From Bacteroidales bacterium (GTDB taxonomy: Bacteria > Bacteroidota > Bacteroidia > Bacteroidales > Muribaculaceae): 6,640 bases of DNA. The notes beneath the pieces are model-generated. The model was not told the DNA's origin and searched no databases. It saw only the letters and a list, made by a program, of their open reading frames with translations. Shown one piece after another: positions 1 to 6,164 of this stretch (the first letter of the stretch is position 1; the number at the start of each line of letters is the position of its first letter). The stretch lies in NCBI GenBank assembly GCA_004557195.1, contig SFER01000117.1, positions 1-6,640 on the forward strand. Reading direction: 5' to 3'. Both the position numbers and the translations under genes were made by a program.

Positions 1-705
1 AAGGATATTCGCGCACGGTATTGGTATATGGTGCAATGTATTACATCGCATTGGACTACACGCTATTTGCAGGAAGCCATCAAACTTGATGACTATGGCA
101 AACATGGAGCATTGGCAAACAACTTCACAGAAACCCTCCCTGCACCGGAAGCTTGTGATGTGAAATCTATGCTCAAAGACCCATATATATTCGATATGCT
201 CACTTTTACCGACCCATACAATGAACGCGATGTGGAAATAGGATTGGTTAGGCATGTAGAAAAATTTCTTGTGGAAATGGGTGCCGGATTCGCTTTCATG
301 GGACGGCAATATCACATAGAGGTGTCGGGCGATGATTACTACATCGACATTTTAATGTATAATGCCTTTTTGCACCGCTATTTGGTAATTGAATTGAAAG
401 ACACGGAGTTTATGCCGGAATATATCGGCAAACTGAACTTCTATTGTTCAGCCGTAGACGATATTCTTTGCCGTGAGGGAGATAATCGAACTATCGGGTT
501 ATTGCTTTGCAAGAGCAAAGACCGTATAAAGGCTGAATATGCCTTGCGTGATATTCAGAAGCCAATCGGCATATCCGACTACGAATTAGGGCAAGCCCTG
601 CCGAAAGGCTTCCGTGGCAGTTTGCCTACCATTGAAGAGATTGAGAAAGAATTGGAGTTTAAGAGTATATCAGATTCAACCATTAAATCGCATCAATTAG
701 ACTAA
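1..705 (+). CDS. YhcG/DUF1016 family PD-(D/E)XK nuclease, 5' end outside the window
   Basis: The reading frame is open from base 1 and ends at TAA 703-705, giving 234 visible residues. The ATG at 28 is internal, because the family sequence continues upstream of it (RARYWY precedes it). The fragment covers the end of the N-terminal DUF1016 region and the complete C-terminal nuclease domain. Family hallmarks seen include NNFTETLPAP, LKDPYIFDML, GAGFAFMGRQYHIEV, KLNFYCSAVDD, IGLLLCKSKDR and AEYALRDIQKPIG. The likely PD-(D/E)XK catalytic residues are D116 (in YYIDIL) and E131 and K133 (in IELK), counted from the visible start. YhcG proteins are predicted cytoplasmic nucleases. They are often found in mobile or defence islands and near restriction systems, but no partner gene is visible here. 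The sequence is AT-richer than the repeat region that follows. The family call is secure; the biological role is not. Confidence 0.93.
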   Translation, partial: KDIRARYWYMVQCITSHWTTRYLQEAIKLDDYGKHGALANNFTETLPAPEACDVKSMLKDPYIFDMLTFTDPYNERDVEIGLVRHVEKFLVEMGAGFAFMGRQYHIEVSGDDYYIDILMYNAFLHRYLVIELKDTEFMPEYIGKLNFYCSAVDDILCREGDNRTIGLLLCKSKDRIKAEYALRDIQKPIGISDYELGQALPKGFRGSLPTIEEIEKELEFKSISDSTIKSHQLD

Positions 706-762
706 AAGGATATAAGGAACCTGGGACAACCGATTTTGACACTCGTTTAACCCTCTCCACCC

Positions 763-779
763 GCGCTGCAAAGTAGCGC
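763..779. repeat. Hairpin repeat A, copy 1
   Basis: GCGCT (763-767) and AGCGC (775-779) form a perfect 5-bp stem, extended by a G-T pair (768/774). The loop is CAAAG. It is almost identical to the hairpin at 854-870, with one base different over 17. Confidence 0.6.
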
Positions 780-853
780 CCACATGAGCCACTCCGAGTT
801 CACAACAGCCACACGCACCGCCGACCAAGCGCAGCGAAGCGTCCGCTCCCTCC

Positions 854-870
854 GCGCTGCAAAGCAGCGC
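854..870. repeat. Hairpin repeat A, copy 2
   Basis: GCGCTG (854-859) and CAGCGC (865-870) form a perfect 6-bp stem around the loop CAAAG. It matches 763-779 except for one base, and that change turns the G-T pair of copy 1 into G-C. The pairing is therefore kept between copies. Confidence 0.65.
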
Positions 871-917
871 ACCGCACCTCCGCCCGCGGAGACGATGACC
901 CAAGGCGAGCATTTCAG

Positions 918-939
918 CCACCCCGGTAGGTGGTGGCAG
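918..939. repeat. Repeat module B, copy 1
   Basis: The module reads CCACCCCGG, a short variable spacer, then GGTGGCAG. CCACC (918-922) pairs with GGTGG (932-936). A near-identical copy lies at 1015-1035. Confidence 0.6.
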
Positions 940-959
940 CCGTGCGTAGCCGGGTATTT

Positions 960-979
960 CGCCGACCGGGGTGTCGGCG
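960..979. repeat. Perfect 7-bp inverted repeat
   Basis: CGCCGAC (960-966) and GTCGGCG (973-979) are perfect reverse complements around the 6-nt loop CGGGGT. No T-run follows on either strand, so it does not look like a simple intrinsic terminator. It sits midway between the two copies of module B. Confidence 0.65.
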
Positions 980-1013
980 ACATGCCCGGAGCACCGAGCG
1001 CACATATATAATC

Positions 1014-1035
1014 GCCACCCCGGAGGCGGTGGCAG
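1014..1035. repeat. Repeat module B, copy 2
   Basis: GCCACC (1014-1019) and GGTGGC (1028-1033) form a perfect 6-bp stem. The sequence CCACCCCGGAGGCGGTGGCAG (1015-1035) repeats 918-939 with a one-base length difference and a substitution. This is consistent with a duplicated structured unit. Confidence 0.6.
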
Positions 1036-1091
1036 GCTGTCCGCTACCAACGGCGCCACACATCCGCCAAAGCGGAGACGAGTCTGTCAAG

Positions 1092-1154
1092 AGCGAGCGT
1101 CAGCGAGTCCCTCCGAGACCTCTGAGATCTCCGAGTTACTCGCCGTCGCTCGCT
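1092..1154. repeat. 63-nt near-perfect palindrome (long hairpin)
   Basis: The outer arms at 1092-1108 and 1138-1154 are 17 nt each and pair at 15 of 17 positions (AGCGAGCG and GCGAGT are the matching blocks). After a symmetric 2-nt internal loop on each side, the inner arms at 1111-1118 and 1128-1135 pair at 7 of 8 positions. A 9-nt loop remains. No poly-T follows on either strand. The symmetry of the interruptions suggests a structure kept by selection or by the mechanism that spreads the repeat, as in REP/BIME-like elements. That function is inferred. Confidence 0.75.
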
Positions 1155-1197
1155 ACAGATAGCGGCACCCCGAAGCTGGTGCTCCTGCTCATAACGA

Positions 1198-1223
1198 CCC
1201 GGCACTTACGAAGTTGTGCCGGG
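1198..1223. repeat. 8-bp inverted repeat at the right side of the repeat cluster
   Basis: CCCGGCAC (1198-1205) and GTGCCGGG (1216-1223) are perfect reverse complements with a 10-nt loop. An alternative inner pairing of ACTT (1204-1207) with AAGT (1211-1214) is possible. It resembles a terminator stem, but no T-tract follows on either strand. It marks the point where the GC-rich stretch ends. Confidence 0.6.
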
Positions 1224-1437
1224 ATCAACAATAGAGAGAAAAATGCGTGCCAAAGGTACGCCCCAAGAACCCACAATCGCAAATAACCATGTTAAATCAC
1301 AAATTCCCGCGCAATCTGCACGAGCCCCGCCCCACATAAAAGCCTATTGGCCCTATCTAAAAAACATACACTATTCCATGCAGGACATCGGTTTCACGCC
1401 CGAAAACACCGCGGCGGAAATTTTTAGGGTGTAAATG

Positions 1438-1469
1438 TTTGGAAGGCAGGGGAGTTTTGTGTATCTTTG
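1438..1469 (+). promoter_or_regulatory. Bacteroidetes-type sigma-ABfr promoter for the btu operon
   Basis: TTTG (1438-1441) and TATCTTTG (1462-1469) match the Bacteroidetes -33/-7 consensus TTTG and TAnnTTTG, with the typical 20-nt spacing. Transcription would start a few bases downstream, around 1474-1480, just before the riboswitch P1 stem at 1483. That position is what is expected for a promoter whose leader RNA is the riboswitch. Confidence 0.8.
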
Positions 1470-1482
1470 CAACGAAATAACT

Positions 1483-1641
1483 CAAAGGTGCCTTTCGGTG
1501 AAAAGGGAATCGGGTGAAAATCCCGGACAGAATCCGCTGCTGTAAATGGCATTATGCGCTGTTTCAATCGGTTATCCACTGTTCAAATAAGTGAATGGGA
1601 AGGGCGAAACTGCGTGCCATGAGTCAGAAGACCTGCCTTTG
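1483..1641 (+). ncRNA. Cobalamin riboswitch
   Basis: The B12-sensing RNA is recognisable by its conserved blocks. The P1 closing stem CAAAGG (1483-1488) pairs perfectly with CCTTTG (1636-1641). The core AAAAGGGAA (1501-1509) is followed by the hairpin CGGG/CCCG (1511-1514/1522-1525), then CCGCTGCTGTAA (1534-1545). The B12 box GAGTCAGAAGACCTGCC lies at 1621-1637. A long peripheral arm is visible, with ATGGCA (1546-1551) pairing TGCCAT (1615-1620), CGC with GCG, and GTTTC (1561-1565) pairing GAAAC (1606-1610). A distal hairpin CACT/AGTG caps it (1577-1580/1590-1593). Binding adenosylcobalamin or a related corrinoid is expected to lower expression of the downstream btuB operon. Confidence 0.95.
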
Positions 1642-1692
1642 ATGTGTTTTCATTGCTTTCGTGATATAGAGCGGGAAACAAGTTTCATCATT

Positions 1693-1712
1693 GCCCTCGA
1701 TTTCGGGCTTTT
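1693..1712 (+). terminator. Possible intrinsic terminator in the riboswitch expression platform
   Basis: GCCC (1693-1696) and GGGC (1705-1708) form a short GC stem followed at once by TTTT (1709-1712) and further T-rich sequence. It lies between the riboswitch and the btuB start, where a ligand-controlled terminator would sit. Upstream, GAGCGGG (1669-1675) could pair with CCCTC (1694-1698) using one bulged base, which would break the stem and act as an antiterminator. The stem is only 4 bp, so control of translation initiation is an equally good alternative. Confidence 0.3.
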
Positions 1713-1770
1713 CTCCATTTTTCCTCTGCTTTTTATATCCTTAAGCGATTAATGTTTAACACTTTAGGAT

Positions 1771-3810
1771 ATGGCTTCACTGCTTCGTAAAATATTGCCG
1801 TTTATTGCCGCGTTGCCGCTCGTTGCGGCGGCGCAGACCGATGTCGATGATGCAGCTCTCGACTCGGTGCTCCAACTTTCAGAGGTGAAGGTTGTGGCTG
1901 CCCGTGTGCCGTATTCCACTGTGATTCCGGCGCAAAAACTTGGCGGAAAGGCTCTTGAGGCACTGAATGTTCACTCTGTTGCCGATGCTATCCGCTACTT
2001 TGCCGGCGTGCAAATCAAGGACTACGGCGGTGTGGGCGGCGTGAAGACCATCGATGTCCGCTCGATGGGCACCAACCATCTTGGGGTGTTCTACGATGGG
2101 ATTCAACTCGGCAATGCGCAAAACGGGCAAATCGACCTGGGAAAATATTCGCTCGATAACATCGACCGCATCGAACTCTATAACGGGCAGAAAAGCGACA
2201 TTTTCCAGCCGGCACGCGACTTTGGAAGCGCCGGAACTGTGTATATCTACACCCGCACACCGCAGTTCACAATCGACAAGCGCGATAATTTCCGCGCCAT
2301 TTTCCGCACCGGCTCGTTTGGTGTGGTGAATCCGTCGCTTCTGTGGGAACATCGATTCAACGACCGGGTTTCGATGTCGGTTAATGCCGAATACACCTAT
2401 GCCACCGGGCGATACAAGTTCCGCTATCGCAAGATGTTCAGCGATGGCACAGTGGCATGGGACACAACTGCCACACGGCGCAACGGCGACATCAACGCTC
2501 TCCGCGCCGAGGCTGCCCTGTTTGGCAGAATCGACAATGGCAGATGGCAGTGGAAGGCTTATTTCTACAATTCCGAGCGCGGTATTCCGGGTGCCATCGT
2601 GAACAATGTGTGGAAAAATTCGCAACGCCAGTGGGACACCAATTTCTTCACACAAGGTCTGTTCCGAAAGGATTTCAGCAGCGTGTATTCGCTGCAGGTA
2701 AAGGCAAAGTACGCTCGCGACTATATGCACTACAACAACCCCGACACCACTCTAATGTATATCGACAATCGCTTTTGGCAGAATGAGTTATATCTCACTG
2801 CTGCCAATCGTTTTAAGATTCTCCCCGGATGGGAAGCGAATGTCGCTGTCGATTACCAGTGGAATACCCTCGATGCCGACCTCGTGAATTTTGCCGAACC
2901 TACGCGACACACCCTCCTCACCGCTTTCGCCACTGCATTCCAGTGGCAGGGATTCAAGGCACAGGCAAGTGTCCTGGGCACTTTTGTGAGCGACCGCACC
3001 GTGAATGCAGCCGGACAGCAAACCAACAATCGCCACTATTTCACTCCGGCGGTGTTTGTTTCCTATCAGCCTGTGAGCAGTGAGTTGTTTTTCCTCCGTG
3101 CTTTTTACAAGCGCATTTTCCGTATGCCCACATTCAACGACCTATATTATACCGACATCGGAAATGCCAATCTCCGCCCGGAATATGCCACCCAATACAA
3201 TATCGGCGCTCAATACGACCGCGAGTTTGATTCCTCTTTCCTCCGTTCGCTCGGTGTGTCGATAGACGGATATTACAACCTGGTAACCGACAAAATCATC
3301 GCCGTGCCCAAAGGCAACGGGCAGTATCGCTGGATGATGATGAACATTGGCAAGGTGAAAATTCGCGGTGTTGATGTGGCTGCCAATGCCGTGATGGCGC
3401 TTCCTGCCGACATCTCGCTCCGCACACGCCTCACCTACACCTATCAGCGTGCGCTCGACTACACCGACCCCTCGGATTGTGGCGATGGCGGCTCCTATAA
3501 GGGGATGATTCCTTATATCCCACAGCATAGCGGCTCTGTTGCAGCCTCGGCGCTATGGCGCAATACCGAGATCGACTACAGTTTCATCTATGTGGGCGAG
3601 CGTTATCACTCATCAGCCAATATCCCGGCAAACTATGAGCAACCGTGGTACACCCACGACCTTGCCGCATCATATTCGTTCCGACTCAACCGCTGCGCAC
3701 TTCGTCTCACTCTCGAGGTGAACAACCTCCTCGACCAGCACTACGATGTGATTCGCAACTATCCGATGCCGGGACGCAACTACAAAGCAATCGTAAAATT
3801 TGATTTCTAA
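1771..3810 (+). CDS. btuB: TonB-dependent outer-membrane cobalamin transporter BtuB
   Basis: This 679-residue protein imports vitamin B12 and related corrinoids across the outer membrane using TonB energy. It starts with a signal peptide (KILPFIAALPLVAAAQ, cleavage near residue 21). A TonB-box-like stretch follows (LSEVKVVAA, about 36-44), then the plug domain at about 45-165 (VADAIRYFAGVQIKDYGG, IDVRSMG, VFYDGIQL, IDRIELYNGQ). A 22-strand-type beta-barrel makes up the rest, including IFRMPTFNDLYYTDIG and NLRPEYATQYNIG near 448-478. The end EVNNLLDQHYDV...GRNYKAIVKFDF has the C-terminal Phe typical of outer-membrane barrels. There is no N-terminal carboxypeptidase-like or STN domain, which separates it from SusC-type or signalling receptors. 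The length fits Bacteroidales BtuB. The cobalamin riboswitch upstream and the btuG-like gene 4 nt downstream support the substrate. ATG 1771 is chosen because it gives the intact signal peptide. Confidence 0.93.
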   Translation: MASLLRKILPFIAALPLVAAAQTDVDDAALDSVLQLSEVKVVAARVPYSTVIPAQKLGGKALEALNVHSVADAIRYFAGVQIKDYGGVGGVKTIDVRSMGTNHLGVFYDGIQLGNAQNGQIDLGKYSLDNIDRIELYNGQKSDIFQPARDFGSAGTVYIYTRTPQFTIDKRDNFRAIFRTGSFGVVNPSLLWEHRFNDRVSMSVNAEYTYATGRYKFRYRKMFSDGTVAWDTTATRRNGDINALRAEAALFGRIDNGRWQWKAYFYNSERGIPGAIVNNVWKNSQRQWDTNFFTQGLFRKDFSSVYSLQVKAKYARDYMHYNNPDTTLMYIDNRFWQNELYLTAANRFKILPGWEANVAVDYQWNTLDADLVNFAEPTRHTLLTAFATAFQWQGFKAQASVLGTFVSDRTVNAAGQQTNNRHYFTPAVFVSYQPVSSELFFLRAFYKRIFRMPTFNDLYYTDIGNANLRPEYATQYNIGAQYDREFDSSFLRSLGVSIDGYYNLVTDKIIAVPKGNGQYRWMMMNIGKVKIRGVDVAANAVMALPADISLRTRLTYTYQRALDYTDPSDCGDGGSYKGMIPYIPQHSGSVAASALWRNTEIDYSFIYVGERYHSSANIPANYEQPWYTHDLAASYSFRLNRCALRLTLEVNNLLDQHYDVIRNYPMPGRNYKAIVKFDF

Positions 3811-3814
3811 CTCG

Positions 3815-4966
3815 ATGAAACACTGTATTTTCTACATATCGCTGATTCTCCTCACTCTGCTTGGTGGCACTTCCTGCCGCCACGACGATGTGATTTTCAT
3901 CCCCGAGCATGTTCAAGTGGCTGAACCCACCTATTCTGCCGTCACCGGCTTCTATCTCCTTAACGAGGGGAATATGGGCATGAACAAGTGCACCCTCGAC
4001 TATTACGATTACGCTTCGGGGGTTTATACCCGCAATATCTACGGAGCCGCCAATCCCTCGGTGCCCAAGGAACTTGGCGATGTGGGGAACGATATCGCCA
4101 TCTATGGCTCGCGACTCTATGCCGTTATCAACGCATCCAACAAGGTGGAGGTGATGCGTGCCTCGGACGCCACTCGCATCGGGCAGATTGAGATTGCAAA
4201 TTGCCGCCGTATCGCTTTCAAGGATGGTTATGCCTATGTTACTTCCTATGCCGGTCCGATTGTTATCGACCCGGAATACAAGCAGCGAGGATATGTTGCC
4301 AAAATCGACACTGCAACCATGCAGGTGGTGGATAAGTGTCTTGTTGGCTATCAGCCCGACGGAATTGCCATTGCCGAAAATAGGATTTATGTGGCTAATT
4401 CGGGCGGGTATATGGTCCCGAACTACGAGAATACCATCTCGGTAATCGATTTGGCTTCGTTCACCGAACTGAAGCGCGAGGTTATCGACATAAATCTCGA
4501 GAATGTCATTGCCGACTCTCGAGGCCGCCTGTGGATTTCTTCGCGCGGCGACTATGAGAAGGTGAAGTCGCGCCTTTTCTGCTACGATTTGCGCAAAGAG
4601 CGTCTCGAGGCTGCCTACGACATCCCTGTGGGGCAGATGACCCTATGTGGCGACTCGCTATACATCGTCAGCAATGCCTACAGCAATATCACGCAGGAAA
4701 CCACAACCTCGTTTGCGCTTTTCGACATCGAAAAGTGTGCCAAGGTGTCGGATATGTTTATAACCGATGGCACCAACGAGCGTTTCTCCCGACCTTATTC
4801 CGTGAATGTAAATCCTCTAACAAAAGAAATATTTGTTTCCGACGCTAAAAACTATGTTACACCCGGCACCCTCTATTGCTTCTCTCCACAGGGCGTATGC
4901 CTCTGGAGTGTTCGCACCGGCGATATCCCCGCTCACATAGTTTTCACCGGCGACATATCTTATTAA
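3815..4966 (+). CDS. btuG: BtuG-like surface lipoprotein, YncE-type beta-propeller, B12 capture
   Basis: The protein has 383 residues. A type II signal peptide (MKHCIFYISLILLTLLGGTSC) is followed by lipidated Cys21. The residues RHDD after it supply acidic residues just past the Cys, as in Bacteroidetes surface-export signals. The rest is a chain of propeller-blade repeats: GFYLLNEG, GNDIAIYGSRLYAVI, KVEVMRA, IAFKDGYAYVTSY, GYVAKIDTATMQVVD, YQPDGIAIAENRIYVANSG, NTISVIDLASF, and SVNVNPLTKEIFVSDA. It closes with TGDIPAHIVF. In Bacteroides thetaiotaomicron, BtuG is a seven-bladed propeller lipoprotein that binds B12 very tightly and caps BtuB. Its position directly after btuB under a B12 riboswitch supports the same role here. 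ATG 3815 is preferred over an in-frame TTG at 3800, which would overlap btuB and spoil the signal peptide. The lipobox is slightly atypical (Gly at -3). The ligand is inferred. Confidence 0.85.
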   Translation: MKHCIFYISLILLTLLGGTSCRHDDVIFIPEHVQVAEPTYSAVTGFYLLNEGNMGMNKCTLDYYDYASGVYTRNIYGAANPSVPKELGDVGNDIAIYGSRLYAVINASNKVEVMRASDATRIGQIEIANCRRIAFKDGYAYVTSYAGPIVIDPEYKQRGYVAKIDTATMQVVDKCLVGYQPDGIAIAENRIYVANSGGYMVPNYENTISVIDLASFTELKREVIDINLENVIADSRGRLWISSRGDYEKVKSRLFCYDLRKERLEAAYDIPVGQMTLCGDSLYIVSNAYSNITQETTTSFALFDIEKCAKVSDMFITDGTNERFSRPYSVNVNPLTKEIFVSDAKNYVTPGTLYCFSPQGVCLWSVRTGDIPAHIVFTGDISY

Positions 4967-4979
4967 TACGGTTTTGAAT

Positions 4980-6062
4980 ATGAAAACTACTCTGTTTTTC
5001 TCAGCTTTGGCATGCTTCTCTCTTTCGCTATCGGCTGCCACACCCTACATTAACAAGGTGTATGAGTATCTCCCGGCTCCCGGTCAGTTTGTCAACACAA
5101 TGCCTGAATACGAGTCGGGCGACAATGCATCCTCTATCCTGTCGAAGGTGGAAGAGGCGATACTCGCCGACAACAAGGGGTTGATTACCCTTGGCGCGCT
5201 TGGCGGATATGTGGTGTTTGGTTTCGACCACACCATTGTCAATGTGCCGGGACAATACGATTTCCGCGTGTGGGGCAATGCGATGGTGAATACCAGCGAA
5301 CCGGGTGTGATTTATGTGATGAAAGACGAAAACGGCAATGGCATCCCAGATGACACTTGGTATGAAATCGCCGGCAGCGAATATAACAACGCTGCTTGCA
5401 AACACAATCTCGAAATCACCTACTATCGTCCCGCTTCCTCGAGCGAGGATATCCGTTGGAGTGCTTCCGACGGCACTTCGGGCGTAGTAGCTCGCAACAC
5501 ATTCCACAATCAGCCCTATTTCCCACAATGGCTGAATGATGAAACTATCTCTTATCGTTGCACTATGCTCCCGCCAAACTACACCTATTCAGGCGGAATT
5601 TATTACCTCAATGCCTTTGATTATGGATATGCCGACAACCATCCCAATACCGATGAGCGTTCCGGCATTAAGATTGAGTGGGCGGTGAAAGCAGATGGCT
5701 CTCCTGCCAATCTCTCGGGCATCGATTTCGTTAAGGTCGCCACCGGACTTAATCAGGTGCTTGGACCGATAGGTGAGAGTTCAACCGAGGTTTCGGGAGC
5801 CGAAGACCTCCATGTCGATGCCGATGGGGTTGATGATAATTTTGCCAATTCTTCTGTTGTGCTCCTCAACACCGGCGCTACCGATTGCTTGTATATCTCC
5901 TGTGTTGAGCCTGTCGATGTGTCGGTATTTTCCCTTTCGGGTGCCTGCCTTGCCGCTGAACACCTTGCAGAAGGTGATAATTCAATGGAGGTGGCATCGC
6001 TCGCTCCGGGTGTGTACATCCTTCGCACCCCCAAGGCTGCGTTCCGCTTTGTCAAATTCTAA
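4980..6062 (+). CDS. Secreted cell-surface protein with T9SS-like C-terminal sorting domain, in the B12 operon
   Basis: The protein has 360 residues. A type I signal peptide (MKTTLFFSALACFSLSLSA) has no lipobox Cys. The main domain, about 30-280, belongs to a Bacteroidales cell-surface family that I recognise by pattern: PGQFVNTMPEY, GALGGYVVFGFDHTI, PGQYDFRVWGNAM, SEPGVIYVMKDENGNG, IPDDTWYEIAGSEY, FDYGYADNHPN, GIDFVKVATGLNQVLG, GESSTEVSGAEDLHV. DENGNGIPDD (116-125) and DVDADGVDD (about 279-286) resemble calcium-binding loops. The last 55 or so residues look like a type A T9SS sorting domain: VDVSVFSLSGACL, MEVASLAPGVYILRT, and terminal FRFVKF. It would be exported by Sec, then carried across the outer membrane and anchored. 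It begins 13 nt after btuG, so it is probably co-transcribed and riboswitch-controlled. A role in corrinoid binding is plausible but not shown. ATG 4980 is preferred over TTG 4974. Confidence 0.88.
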   Translation: MKTTLFFSALACFSLSLSAATPYINKVYEYLPAPGQFVNTMPEYESGDNASSILSKVEEAILADNKGLITLGALGGYVVFGFDHTIVNVPGQYDFRVWGNAMVNTSEPGVIYVMKDENGNGIPDDTWYEIAGSEYNNAACKHNLEITYYRPASSSEDIRWSASDGTSGVVARNTFHNQPYFPQWLNDETISYRCTMLPPNYTYSGGIYYLNAFDYGYADNHPNTDERSGIKIEWAVKADGSPANLSGIDFVKVATGLNQVLGPIGESSTEVSGAEDLHVDADGVDDNFANSSVVLLNTGATDCLYISCVEPVDVSVFSLSGACLAAEHLAEGDNSMEVASLAPGVYILRTPKAAFRFVKF

Positions 6063-6137
6063 TTCGTTATAAGATTACTTCCGCCTTATTCGTTGATTAA
6101 TCGAAATTTAAGCAACAACATTCAAAATTCAAAATAG
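6063..6137. other. AT-rich spacer after the btu operon
   Basis: No gene is visible. ATAAG (6070-6074) and CTTAT (6086-6090) could form a 5-bp stem, but the loop is long and no T-run follows, so I do not call a terminator. A short tandem ATTCAAA repeat lies near 6120-6132. No Bacteroidetes promoter consensus is seen for the reading frame that follows. Confidence 0.4.
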
Positions 6138-6164
6138 TGGAGAGATGGCATTTTTTGCTTATCG

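Larger units (their letters stand above)
706..1437. other. Gene-free GC-rich region rich in inverted repeats
   Basis: Between the nuclease stop and the btu promoter I see no credible gene. Open frames on both strands are short, overlap one another, are low in complexity (Pro, Arg, Cys, Ala) and show no recognisable family. Instead, roughly 750-1225 is markedly GC-rich and holds at least seven inverted repeats plus a near-duplicated module, listed separately. About 1225-1437 returns to ordinary composition, and I see no gene or RNA in it. No tRNA, transposase or CRISPR-type regular spacing is visible. The best explanation is a non-coding extragenic repeat element of the kind scattered through Bacteroidales genomes, but that is inference. 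Confidence 0.6.

Noticed and set aside
697..1059. Overlapping open frames on both strands in the GC-rich repeat region
   Set aside because: They are short and low in complexity, overlap one another and are made of inverted-repeat sequence. There is no start signal or recognisable domain.
1198..1223. Intrinsic terminator for the left-hand genes
   Set aside because: The stem is strong but no T-run follows on either strand, and it lies about 500 bp past the nuclease stop. Listed as a repeat instead.
750..1225. CRISPR array
   Set aside because: The repeats are inverted, of several unrelated types and irregularly spaced. There are no uniform direct repeats with spacers.
1752..1770. ATG at 1752 as an upstream start for btuB
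   Set aside because: It is out of frame with the transporter (19 nt before ATG 1771).
1879..2730. A 283-codon open frame on the minus strand opposite btuB
   Set aside because: It lies wholly antisense to a well-supported TonB-dependent transporter, has no family resemblance, and is explained by the codon pattern of the sense gene.
3800..3814. TTG start for the btuG-like gene
   Set aside because: It would overlap the btuB stop and add MISNS before the signal peptide. ATG 3815 gives a proper lipoprotein signal.
4974..4979. TTG start for the third operon gene
   Set aside because: ATG 4980, two codons later, gives a normal signal peptide.
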